This document shows positions 18,269 through 26,566 of a stretch of DNA of 64,000 nucleotides, piece after piece. The translations under genes were made by a program, and so were the position numbers. The stretch's first letter is position 1; every line of letters begins with the position of its first letter. The stretch lies in NCBI GenBank assembly GCA_001657385.1, contig LYSZ01000001.1, forward strand, positions 124,001 through 188,000, given 5' to 3'. The DNA is from Parvularcula sp. BBD 1991-13 (GTDB lineage Bacteria; Pseudomonadota; Alphaproteobacteria; Caulobacterales; Parvularculaceae). The notes beneath the pieces are model-generated. The model was given only the letters and a program-made list of their open reading frames with translations, was not told the DNA's origin and searched no databases.

Positions 18269-19624
18269 ATGGCGACACAAATTTTCATGGAACCGGCGCC
18301 GCGGGTGCGCTCCGCGGCCAAGGTGACCACGGACCGGTTGTTTTACATCAACCTTTTCCGCGACGGATTTTTCGAGGCGATCTGGGAAACCGGTCCGAAT
18401 TCCATGGATTACGCGCATCTGGACGAGCCGATCAGCCGCAACCGGTTTATCTTGACCGGCGAAGTGCTGCAGGCGCTGGCCGATCAGAATGCGTTCAGGT
18501 TTTTCCGCGACGGCGGCGCCGGCGTCGACGAGGACGACCTTGTCGTTTTCGGATTGCGCGGATGCGTGTGCGACGCGCCGCCCCTCGGCTTTTCGGGCGC
18601 CGTTGAAGTGCGCGAGGAGGCGTGCGACCACGCCGGGTACAAATGCCTGATCGGCGCATGGCGGCGCTCGACTGGCGAGATCGCGGTGTTTCCCGCCACG
18701 ACCATTCCGTCTGCGCCCTATCTCCTGATGAACGCCCTTGGCGTGACGCGCGCGAACATGATGCCCACCGGGCTGCACCTTTACCGGGTCGGCGCGCACT
18801 CTCCCTTCTCTCCGACATTCACCGCACCCGGATCGTTGCGCCAGCAATTGCCGTGCCCGGTCCTGAGAACCGAGGTGACGCGGCTGAACCCCGACGCCGC
18901 CTTGCCGACGGTCGGCTACACGATTTACTCGCCCTGGGACTTCATGGCGCAGGGCGTCGCCAAAAGTTCGAGCCGCACCCTGACGCGCGAGGAACTGATT
19001 ATCCTTGCCGCCGCGAATCCGGCGAAGTTCGATGCGGAGTTAAAAATCGCGAATGCGACGCAGGCGCCGCGTCAGCCGTTGACGCTGGCCGGACTGGAGG
19101 CGTCGGAAACAATCAGCGAGTATGACAAGTTCGCGCTGGCCGGCGACAACATCACCGTCGCCTATGCGGACGCCATCCGGAAGACCGCCGCCCCCCTTGA
19201 GCATTTTTCCGCCGGCTTGCAGCAGATTCCCGGCTCAAAATCCGGCGCCGCGATGGGCGACGCCTATGGCGGGGATTTCGGGCGCTTCCGCAAGGCGCTC
19301 GGCCTTGCGCCGCTTGGCGCGTTCGGCGACGCGATTGCGTCCCCCGACGACGGCCGGCAATTCTGGTACATGCTCTTGACGGGGCGCGATGCGCGGCTCG
19401 CGGCGCGCCGCCGACGCTCAGGCGGACGGCGGCTGCGCTATGGCTCATCGGGGCGTGCGGTCGAACGCCTGCAACGCGCCCTGGGCCTGGAAGGCGGTTA
19501 CGGCGTCGTCGGCGCCCGGACCATGAGGGAGATCATCCGCTGGCAAAGCCGGGTTCACACTCCGGGGTGGGGCGACGGGATCGTTACCGAGGCGCAGGCG
19601 GACAAACTCGGCGCGTCGCTTTAG
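18269..19624 (+). CDS. Peptidoglycan-binding-domain protein, catalytically degenerate paralogue of the 14635-15954 protein
   Basis: 451 residues, with no signal peptide visible. It shares with the Tat-exported paralogue the FGLRGC block, the IGAW..STGEIAVF and MPTGLHLYRVG blocks, FWYMLLTGRDARLA, and a C-terminal PG_binding_1-like repeat (LRYGSSGRAVERLQRALGL, about residues 391-409), ending in a DGIVTEAQADKLG-like tail. At the position of the paralogue's His290 it has Thr296 (NITVA), and at Cys308 it has Leu317 (SAGLQQI). If those residues are catalytic, this copy is a pseudoenzyme. It may be cytoplasmic or use another export route. It lies 81 bases after the collagen-like gene. Confidence 0.7.
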   Translation: MATQIFMEPAPRVRSAAKVTTDRLFYINLFRDGFFEAIWETGPNSMDYAHLDEPISRNRFILTGEVLQALADQNAFRFFRDGGAGVDEDDLVVFGLRGCVCDAPPLGFSGAVEVREEACDHAGYKCLIGAWRRSTGEIAVFPATTIPSAPYLLMNALGVTRANMMPTGLHLYRVGAHSPFSPTFTAPGSLRQQLPCPVLRTEVTRLNPDAALPTVGYTIYSPWDFMAQGVAKSSSRTLTREELIILAAANPAKFDAELKIANATQAPRQPLTLAGLEASETISEYDKFALAGDNITVAYADAIRKTAAPLEHFSAGLQQIPGSKSGAAMGDAYGGDFGRFRKALGLAPLGAFGDAIASPDDGRQFWYMLLTGRDARLAARRRRSGGRRLRYGSSGRAVERLQRALGLEGGYGVVGARTMREIIRWQSRVHTPGWGDGIVTEAQADKLGASL

Positions 19625-19680
19625 CGCAGTGGACGACCGCCCGGAACGGCGCTGCGCCGGGACGGCCGTCCGCTCGCGGC

Positions 19681-21237
19681 TCATATCATCGCTTCGATCA
19701 GAAACGGTCCGGGCCGTTCCATCGCCGCGGCCAGGAGATCGTCGAAGCCTTCCGCCGTTTCGGCTCTCGCCGCATCGACGCCGAAGGAGCGGGCGAGGCC
19801 GCAAAAGTCGATCGCCGGGTTTGCGAGATCCAGCGTGCTCATCGCCTTGTCGCCGATGGCGTTCGCGCCGGTCCGCAGCATCTCCATCTGAAGGATCGCG
19901 TAGGAACGGTTGTTATAGATGACGGTCGTCACGTTGAGGTTCTCCCGCGCCTGCGTCCATAGCGCCTGGATCGTGTAAAGCGCCGAACCGTCGCCCTCCA
20001 GCGTCAGCACCTTGCGGTCCGGGGCGGCGATGGCCGCGCCGACCGCGAGCGGCAGGCCCTGCCCGATGGCGCCGCCGGTCAGGTCAAGCCATTCATGCGC
20101 CGCCGCATGCTCCGTATGCGCTGGAAGGGAAAGCCCGGATGTAATCGATTCGTCGACGACCACCGCGCCCGGAGGCAGGCGGCGGGCGACGGACAACCCG
20201 ATCGTATCGGGGGTCAGGGCGCCGGAAGTCCGGCCGGGATGTTCGCCCGCGCCCCCGGCGTCGCCCCGCGCGGCGTCGCCCCCGGGAAAGCGTTCGGCGA
20301 GTTCCTGAAGCGCGGCGAGCGGATCGACCCCCGTCGGGGCCGGCGCGATGACGGCCCGCGAATCGTCGAAATAGCGGCTGGACTTGTCCGGATAGGCGAA
20401 AAAGGCGACCGGCTCGTCCGCGCCAAGCAGGATCAGCGTCGACACGCCGGCGAAAAACTGTTCGGCGAATTCCGAGAGATAGGGCGTCCTGTCGATCGCC
20501 GGCCGGCCGCGCCCGCGCGGCGTGCGCCCGTTGAAGGTCGGCCGCGCGAGACGGCATCCGGTGGCGCGGCGAATGCGGTCGGCCGCCGCAAGCCCGTCTT
20601 CGCACAGCGCGCGTCCGCCGAGGAACAGCATCACGCTCTCTGCGCCGGCGCGCAGCGCGTCCGCCGCGGCCGCAAGGCGCGAGGGCTCCGGCGCGTCCGG
20701 ATCGCCGGGCGCTGCGGCGGTTTCAATCGCGCACGCCGCCGGCGACCAGGCGAGATCCGCCGGAACGATCAGAGTACTGATCGCACCGCCGCCGGATTTC
20801 GCCCGGGCGCAGGCGTCCGCCGTCGCGCGCGAGATCGCGTCGGCGTTCTCAAGCGTATCGACGGTATGGGACATCGGCGCGGCGAGGCCCGCAATATCGG
20901 ACGTCAACGGCGCGTCGAGCGCAAGATGACGGGTCGCGTGGTCGCCGACAATATTGACGACGCCGGACCCGGCGCGCCTGGCGTTATGAAGATTAGCGAG
21001 GCCGTTGGCGAGACCCGGTCCCAGATGGAGAAGCGTCGCCGCCGGCCTTCGCGCCATGCGCCAGTAGCCGTCCGCGGCGCCGGTGCACACCCCTTCGAAC
21101 AACCCGAGCACGGGGCGCACGCCGTCGACCGCGTCGAGCGCCGCGACAAGCTGCATTTCAGACGTGCCCGGATTGGTGAAAACCGCATCGACGCCATTGG
21201 CTTTGAGCGTTCTCAGAATGCATTCGGCGCCGTTCAT
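19681..21237 (-). CDS. Thiamine-diphosphate-dependent enzyme, acetolactate synthase large subunit-like
   Basis: 518 residues from the ATG at 21237; the frame is open further upstream but the family N-terminus (MNGAECILRTL) starts here. The ThDP-activating Glu48 lies in GLFEGVCTGAADGY, and the cofactor motif runs from GDGS (415-418) to YNN (441-443). Family members are annotated as acetolactate synthase large subunit, but stand-alone copies without a small subunit often decarboxylate 2-keto acids (benzoylformate or oxalyl-CoA decarboxylase-like). The linker at about 316-342 is low in complexity. It lies 49 bases downstream of the LysR gene on the same strand. Confidence 0.85.
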   Translation of the reverse strand: MNGAECILRTLKANGVDAVFTNPGTSEMQLVAALDAVDGVRPVLGLFEGVCTGAADGYWRMARRPAATLLHLGPGLANGLANLHNARRAGSGVVNIVGDHATRHLALDAPLTSDIAGLAAPMSHTVDTLENADAISRATADACARAKSGGGAISTLIVPADLAWSPAACAIETAAAPGDPDAPEPSRLAAAADALRAGAESVMLFLGGRALCEDGLAAADRIRRATGCRLARPTFNGRTPRGRGRPAIDRTPYLSEFAEQFFAGVSTLILLGADEPVAFFAYPDKSSRYFDDSRAVIAPAPTGVDPLAALQELAERFPGGDAARGDAGGAGEHPGRTSGALTPDTIGLSVARRLPPGAVVVDESITSGLSLPAHTEHAAAHEWLDLTGGAIGQGLPLAVGAAIAAPDRKVLTLEGDGSALYTIQALWTQARENLNVTTVIYNNRSYAILQMEMLRTGANAIGDKAMSTLDLANPAIDFCGLARSFGVDAARAETAEGFDDLLAAAMERPGPFLIEAMI

Positions 21238-21286
21238 GGCGTTTCCCCTTGTCGTTTGCGTTCGCGCCGCGGCCGGCGCCGGCGTC

Positions 21287-22198
21287 TCAGCCCACGAGAT
21301 CCCAGTACGGACGGTCGCCGAAGCGTTCATAGAAGTACTCCACGAACAGCCTGATCCTGGCGGAAAGGTGGCGGTTCGGCGAATAGAGGAGGCAGATCTG
21401 CAGGCTCGACGCCTGGCAGTCCGGCAGCACGGAATTCAATCGCCCGGATTGGAGGTCCGCACCGACAATGAATGTCGGCAGCATGGCGAGACCGAGGCCC
21501 TTCACCGCGGCGCAGCGCAGCGCTTCGCCGTTGTTCGAACACATGACGCTGTTGATCTTCATGTCCCTGACGCCGTCAGGGCCGTCGAGCTTCCAGTATT
21601 CGGCGACCCCCGCCTCGCCATAGTGCAGACAGGGCAGGGCGCGCAGGTCTTCGGGACTTTCCGGCTGTCCATGCGCCTTCAGGAAATCCGGTGAAGCGCA
21701 GATCACCCGCTTCGCCTCGACGACGCGGTGGTCGATCAGCGCCAGCGTGTCGAGGGGTTCTCCGATCCGAACGGTGATGTCGAACCCTTCCGAGACCGGA
21801 TCGACCTTGCGGTCGTTCAGAACCATTTCGACACGGATTTTCGGATGCAGCGTCATGAAATCCGCAACGGCGTCCGCAAGGTGCATCGTGCCGAAGCTCA
21901 TCGGCGCGTTGATGCGGAAATCCCCCTGCGCCTCGTCCTGCTCGTCGTGAAAGGCGGCTTCGGCCTCGGCGAGATCGTCGAGAATGGCGCGGGCGCGTTC
22001 GTAAAGCGCCCGCCCGCCCGGGGTCGGCGCGATTTTCCGCGTGGTTCTGTTGAGCAACTGCGCGCCGAGATGTTCTTCCAGCGCGATGACGAGCTTGTTG
22101 ACCTGCGAGCGCGACATGCCGAGCGCCCTTGCCGCAGGGGCGAAGCCGTTTTCTTCGACGACGGCTGCAAAGGCGCGCAGGCTGGCGAACTTGTCCAT
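21287..22198 (-). CDS. LysR-family transcriptional regulator
   Basis: 303 residues from the ATG at 22198. The N-terminal winged helix-turn-helix (residues 1-60) has the family pattern FAPAARALGMSRSQVNKLV and GAQLLNRTTRKI. The rest is the two-lobed effector domain. It is divergent from the pirin gene (208 bp between starts), so it probably controls pirin and the two following hydrolase genes. The ThDP enzyme may be in the same unit as the regulator. The effector is unknown. Confidence 0.93.
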   Translation of the reverse strand: MDKFASLRAFAAVVEENGFAPAARALGMSRSQVNKLVIALEEHLGAQLLNRTTRKIAPTPGGRALYERARAILDDLAEAEAAFHDEQDEAQGDFRINAPMSFGTMHLADAVADFMTLHPKIRVEMVLNDRKVDPVSEGFDITVRIGEPLDTLALIDHRVVEAKRVICASPDFLKAHGQPESPEDLRALPCLHYGEAGVAEYWKLDGPDGVRDMKINSVMCSNNGEALRCAAVKGLGLAMLPTFIVGADLQSGRLNSVLPDCQASSLQICLLYSPNRHLSARIRLFVEYFYERFGDRPYWDLVG

Positions 22199-22406
22199 GT
22201 TGTCATCATGTCGTGCTTTATCCGCAAGCGCCATACCCGAAACGCAGTGCGGTCGCATCCCTTGCGCAGCGCCCGCCCGGCGGGAACCTGCCTCCGCGCA
22301 TTGTCGCCGGAATGGAAACGCAGTGTCCCGCGCGCGCTGTCTGGCGTCAGGCGCGGCGCTCGCTATCTTTCCATCGAACTCGACAACATACAACCAGGAG
22401 GTCGAC

Positions 22407-23132
22407 ATGATCGCTCTGCGCTATTCCGAGGATCGCGGCGTCGCCAACCACGGCTGGCTGAATTCCAGGCACACATTTTCTTTTGGCCATTACTACGACC
22501 CCAAGTTCATGGGCGTCGGCTCCCTGCGCGTGATCAACGAAGATCGCGTCAAGCCCGCCGCCGGTTTTCCCACCCACGGCCATCAGGACATGGAGATCAT
22601 TTCCTATGTTCTCGACGGCGCGCTGGAGCACAAGGACTCCATCGGCACGGGCTCGGTCATCCGGCCGGGCGAGGTGCAGCGCATGACCGCCGGGACCGGC
22701 ATTCGCCATTCCGAGTACAACCATTCGCCTACGGACCCGGTGCATTTCCTGCAAATCTGGATTCTGCCGGAAAAAGACGGGCTTGAGCCGAGTTATGAAC
22801 AGAAGGCTTTCCCGTCGGCGGAAAAGCGCGGCGCGCTGCGTCTCGTCGGATCGCGCGACGGCCGCGACGGTTCGGTCACCGTTCATCAGGACGTCAATTT
22901 TTACGCCGGCCTTTTCGACGGCGATGAAAAGGCGTCGTTGCCTATCGGGGCGGGGCGCGTTGTCTGGGTCCAGGTGGCGCGCGGATCGCTCGACGTCGCC
23001 GGCGAGCCGATGACGGCGGGTGACGGCGCGGCGCTCAGGGACCTTGCCGAGATCGCGTTCGAAAATGGCCGCGACGCGGAAGTTCTCGTCTTCGATATGG
23101 CCCTTCTCGGGGCCCCTGATGGCGCCGCCTGA
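22407..23132 (+). CDS. Pirin family protein (YhhW-like)
   Basis: 241 residues from the ATG at 22407 with AGGAGGT directly upstream. The bicupin N-terminal domain carries the metal site THGHQDMEII (about residues 57-66) plus His-containing HSEYNHS (about 101-107). Pirins bind iron; some, such as YhhW, have quercetin 2,3-dioxygenase activity. The LysR-pirin-isochorismatase-like order is common in proteobacteria and suggests a response to electrophiles or aromatic compounds. A hairpin with a T tract follows at 23149. Confidence 0.92.
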   Translation: MIALRYSEDRGVANHGWLNSRHTFSFGHYYDPKFMGVGSLRVINEDRVKPAAGFPTHGHQDMEIISYVLDGALEHKDSIGTGSVIRPGEVQRMTAGTGIRHSEYNHSPTDPVHFLQIWILPEKDGLEPSYEQKAFPSAEKRGALRLVGSRDGRDGSVTVHQDVNFYAGLFDGDEKASLPIGAGRVVWVQVARGSLDVAGEPMTAGDGAALRDLAEIAFENGRDAEVLVFDMALLGAPDGAA

Positions 23133-23148
23133 CGCGGCCGCTATCAAG

Positions 23149-23175
23149 GGCCGCCCCCGCGAAGGGCGGCCTTTT
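23149..23175 (+). terminator. Intrinsic terminator between pirin and isochorismatase-like gene
   Basis: GGCCGCCC (23149-23156) pairs perfectly with GGGCGGCC (23164-23171) around a 7-base loop, followed by TTTT. It would end the pirin transcript, or reduce read-through into the next gene, which starts 41 bases later. Confidence 0.7.
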
Positions 23176-23215
23176 GTTCGACCATGCACCAAGCAGACAA
23201 GGGAGCCCTTCTGTC

Positions 23216-23899
23216 ATGTCCAATCCGAAACTCGAACAACTGACGCCGGAGAACAGCCAGCTGATTTTCATCGACCATCAGCCGCAAATGGCCTTCGGGG
23301 TTGCGTCGATCGACCGCCAGATCCTGAAAAACAATGTTGTCGCTCTCGCGAAATCGGCGAAAACCTTCAATGTTCCGACGATCATCACGACGGTCGAGAC
23401 CGAGGCGTTCTCCGGTCATACCTACCCGGAGCTTCTGGCGGTGTTTCCAGAGGCCCCGCTGCTGGAGCGCACTTCCATGAACGCCTGGGACGACCGGAAG
23501 GTGCGCGACGCCCTGGCGCGGAACGCCCGCAAGAAAGTGATCGTCTCCGGGCTTTGGACCGAGGTCTGCAACAATGCCTTCGCTTTCGGCGCGATGCTGG
23601 AAGGCGGGTACGAAATCTACATGGTCGCCGACGCGTCCGGCGGCGTCTCCAGGGAGGCCCACGACTACGCCATGCAGCGCATGATTCAGGCCGGCGTCGT
23701 CCCGGTCACCTGGCAGCAGGTGCTGCTTGAATGGCAACGCGACTGGGCGCGCCGCGACACCTATGACGCGGTGATGGACATCGTCCGGGAACATTCCGGC
23801 GCCTATGGGATGGGCGTCGATTACGCCTACACCATGGTTCACAAGGCCGATGAGCGCGTCAGCCACGGGCCGCGTCTCGACCCGGCCGCGGCCGGGTAG
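23216..23899 (+). CDS. Isochorismatase-family cysteine hydrolase (YcaC-like)
   Basis: 227 residues from the ATG at 23216. The catalytic Asp20 lies in FIDHQPQMAF and the nucleophile Cys118 in GLWTEVC, matching the YcaC branch of the fold. Family members hydrolyse amides or related substrates, and many have no known substrate. An intrinsic terminator separates it from pirin, so expression may depend on read-through or a local promoter. The amidohydrolase gene follows 156 bases later on the same strand. Confidence 0.9.
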   Translation: MSNPKLEQLTPENSQLIFIDHQPQMAFGVASIDRQILKNNVVALAKSAKTFNVPTIITTVETEAFSGHTYPELLAVFPEAPLLERTSMNAWDDRKVRDALARNARKKVIVSGLWTEVCNNAFAFGAMLEGGYEIYMVADASGGVSREAHDYAMQRMIQAGVVPVTWQQVLLEWQRDWARRDTYDAVMDIVREHSGAYGMGVDYAYTMVHKADERVSHGPRLDPAAAG

Positions 23900-24055
23900 C
23901 ACGATCCGGGTTCGTTTCCCGTCCGGCGCGTCTCTGAAAGAGCGCCCTGTTCACCCCCTGCGCCGCAATTCTTTGTCCACAAGGCGGGGGCGGACGATCC
24001 CGTCGGTCTTGCGGGATGCGCCGTCGCTTTCAGCTTTTGACCATGGAGCTTTTCG

Positions 24056-25909
24056 ATGACCGATCATCATGTCCTGTCCCCGTCCTTCACGCGCCGCCGG
24101 ATGCTCGCTCTGTCCGGGGCCGCGGGCGCGGGTCTCGCCCTTGGCGCCGGGCGCGGCGCGGCGGAGGACTTTTTCGCCGGCGCGCCGGATATGATCCTGA
24201 CGGACGGCGACATCATTACGCAGAACCCGGCGCAACCCCGCGCGCAGGCGCTGGCGGTCAAGAACGGCCTGATCCGTGCGGTCGGCTCCAACGCCGAGGC
24301 GTTGGCGCTTGAAGGTCCGGATACGATGGTGTTGTCGGCACGCGGGCGCACGGTTATCCCCGGTCTCAACGACAGCCATCAGCACCCCACGCGGGCGGGG
24401 CGGTTCTATGCGACCGAGTTGCGCTGGGACGGTCTCGGCTCCCTCGAACGCGGGCTTGCGATGATCCGCGAGGCAGCCGCGCAAACGCCCGAGGGCCAGT
24501 GGGTGCGCGTGATCGGCGGCTGGTCTCCTTATCAGTTCACGGAACGGCGCATGCCGACGCCGGCGGAACTGACCGCGGCCGCGCCCGATACGCCCGTATA
24601 CGTTCTGTTTCTCTACAGCCGGGGATTTCTGAACCGCAAGGCGGTGGAGGCGCGGGGCCTGACGCCCCGGACGGCGACGCCTGACGGCACGCGATACGAG
24701 TTCACCGAAGACGGCGGCTGCATCCTGCACGCCGTTCCGAACCCGGATCTTCTTTACGGCGCCATCGGCGCCCTGCCGGCCTTGTCCGCGGAAGACCAGG
24801 CGCTCTCGACCCGCCATTACTATCGCGAGTTGAACCGCTTCGGACTGACCTCGGTCATCGACGCCGGCGGAGGCGGACACCATTTCCCCGAGGATTACGC
24901 CGGTTCGGAAGCGCTCGCCGCCTCCGGCGGCCTCACCGTCCGATTGTCGAAATACCTTTTCCCGCAGCGCAAGGGCGGCGAACTGGAAGAGTTCCAGGCC
25001 TGGACGACGAACTGGCGGGCGGGGGTCAACCGCGCGCGGGACCTACTGCACGGCTACGAGGTCGAAGGCGGCGGAGAGTTTCTCGCCTGGGCCGCCGGCG
25101 ATTACGAAAACTTTCTCGCCGGGCGCCCGGACTTCAGTACCCGGAAAAACTGGGACGCGCAGCTTCTGGCGGTGACGCGGCATCTGCTCAGGAACCGCTG
25201 GCCCCTGCGCATCCACGCCACCTATGACGAATCCGTCAACAATATCCTTAACGTCTTCGAACAGGCGCACGCCCTGGAGGCGGCGGAGGGCCGCGACGGG
25301 TTCGGCGGCGTGCGTTGGGCGTTCGACCACGGCGAAACCCTGAAGCGGCCGACCCTGAAACGCATCAAGGCCCTCGGCGGCGGGGTCGCCATGCAGGCGC
25401 GCATGGCCTATGCGGGCGAGTATTTTCTCGAACGCTACGGCAAGGAAGCAACGCGCAACGCGCCGCCGCTCCGCGACGTCATCGAGGCGGGTATTCCGCT
25501 TGGTCTCGGGACGGACGGCACGCGCGTCGCCAGCTACAATCCGTGGCCCGCGCTTTACTGGGCGACGACGGGTCGCTCGGTTGGCGGTACGAAACTGCAC
25601 GCCGGGCGCCACCGGCTGTCGCGGCGGGAAGCGCTTTTTCATTATACGGTCGGTTCGGCCTGGTTCAGCCAGGAGGAACGGCTGAAAGGCCGTCTTATGC
25701 CCGGTCAGTACGCCGATTTCGCCGTGCTGAACGCGCCCTATCTGGACGTCGCCGACGACGACCTGAAGGCGATCGAGGCGGACCTGACGGTGATGAACGG
25801 CAGGCCCGTTCACGGCGCCGGCGCGTTCGCCGGACTGGTCGATCCTCTGCCGGACATCATGCCAGAATGGAGCCCGGTGCGCGCATATGGCGGCTATCAG
25901 CAAGGGTAG
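24056..25909 (+). CDS. Tat-exported amidohydrolase (YtcJ-like, amidohydrolase 3 family)
   Basis: 617 residues. A Tat signal (TRRRMLALSG, about residues 12-21) is followed by GRGAAEDF. The metal-dependent hydrolase barrel has the HxH motif in NDSHQHP (about 104-110), further histidines in RIHATYDES and FDHGET, and the late aspartate in GTDGTRV. It ends with the small beta domain (LMPGQYADFAVL). Relatives hydrolyse amide or ester bonds of unknown substrates, and many bacterial members are periplasmic. It belongs to the LysR-pirin-hydrolase locus by position and strand. Confidence 0.9.
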   Translation: MTDHHVLSPSFTRRRMLALSGAAGAGLALGAGRGAAEDFFAGAPDMILTDGDIITQNPAQPRAQALAVKNGLIRAVGSNAEALALEGPDTMVLSARGRTVIPGLNDSHQHPTRAGRFYATELRWDGLGSLERGLAMIREAAAQTPEGQWVRVIGGWSPYQFTERRMPTPAELTAAAPDTPVYVLFLYSRGFLNRKAVEARGLTPRTATPDGTRYEFTEDGGCILHAVPNPDLLYGAIGALPALSAEDQALSTRHYYRELNRFGLTSVIDAGGGGHHFPEDYAGSEALAASGGLTVRLSKYLFPQRKGGELEEFQAWTTNWRAGVNRARDLLHGYEVEGGGEFLAWAAGDYENFLAGRPDFSTRKNWDAQLLAVTRHLLRNRWPLRIHATYDESVNNILNVFEQAHALEAAEGRDGFGGVRWAFDHGETLKRPTLKRIKALGGGVAMQARMAYAGEYFLERYGKEATRNAPPLRDVIEAGIPLGLGTDGTRVASYNPWPALYWATTGRSVGGTKLHAGRHRLSRREALFHYTVGSAWFSQEERLKGRLMPGQYADFAVLNAPYLDVADDDLKAIEADLTVMNGRPVHGAGAFAGLVDPLPDIMPEWSPVRAYGGYQQG

Positions 25910-25968
25910 GGCGCGGCGGCGCCGGCCCTTTCCGGTCTGCACGGGACTGGGGTATATGGGACCGGCTT

Positions 25969-26286
25969 ATGCAGGAAAGGAACGATGCCTTGAGCGATAT
26001 CCGGATTACCCGTGAAGACAGCGACACGAAGGGCCGGTTCGTCGGCGTCATCGACGGCGTGGTTGGCGAGGCGGAACTGACCTTTTCCAAGGTCAGCCCG
26101 ACGCTGATCATCGCCGATCACACCGCCGCGCCGGATTCCATGCGCGGCATGGGCGCGGCCAGGGCGCTGGTCGATCACCTGATCGAAACCGCGCGCCGGG
26201 AAGGTTTTCGCATTGTTCCGTTATGCCCCTATGTACGCGCTCAATATGCGAAACACCCGGAATGGTCCGACGTCATGCAGTCATAA
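25969..26286 (+). CDS. Small GNAT acetyltransferase, YjdJ-like
   Basis: 105 residues. The compact single-domain GNAT of the YjdJ/COG2388 type has the acetyl-CoA loop region MRGMGAARALVDH and the terminal CPYVRAQYAKHPEW motif. The start at ATG 25969 has GGGA seven bases upstream. A TTG at 25990 with AGGAAAGGA in front is a good alternative and would give a protein beginning with SDIRIT after the initiator. The substrate is unknown. Confidence 0.85.
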   Translation: MQERNDALSDIRITREDSDTKGRFVGVIDGVVGEAELTFSKVSPTLIIADHTAAPDSMRGMGAARALVDHLIETARREGFRIVPLCPYVRAQYAKHPEWSDVMQS

Positions 26287-26508
26287 TCCGCTGGCGTTGC
26301 GCGAACGCCGCCTGAACCGGACCGCGCGGGTCCGTTCCTTCCCGGCCCGAACGCGCGCCAGGGCGTTCGCCGCCTTCTGTTTCGTCCCGCTGTTTCATTC
26401 CGGGACAGGCGGCTTCATGGCGAACGCAGGACCCTGACGACCGGCGCGGCGAGCCGGACGGCGGGCGCGCTTGATCTTGACAAAGCGTTAACGTGGCATG
26501 GCTCGTGC

Positions 26509-26524
26509 TTAACAAACCGTAAAC
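26509..26524. promoter_or_regulatory. CtrA-box-like site upstream of the OmpA-like gene
   Basis: TTAA, seven bases, then TAAAC, against the alphaproteobacterial CtrA consensus TTAA-N7-TTAAC (one mismatch). It lies 43 bases before the start at 26567, in an otherwise unremarkable 280-bp gap. A second TTAAC lies at 26489. Short AT motifs occur by chance, so this is only a candidate. Confidence 0.3.
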
Positions 26525-26566
26525 GTTCGCCGCATGGGAGCGGACACGGGGAATGGTTTGGTAGTC

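Noticed and set aside
9089-19624. The secreted block as a prophage remnant
   Set aside because: Only the tail-fibre-like motif is phage-like. There is no integrase, capsid, terminase, portal or att-like repeat, and most proteins have bacterial export signals.
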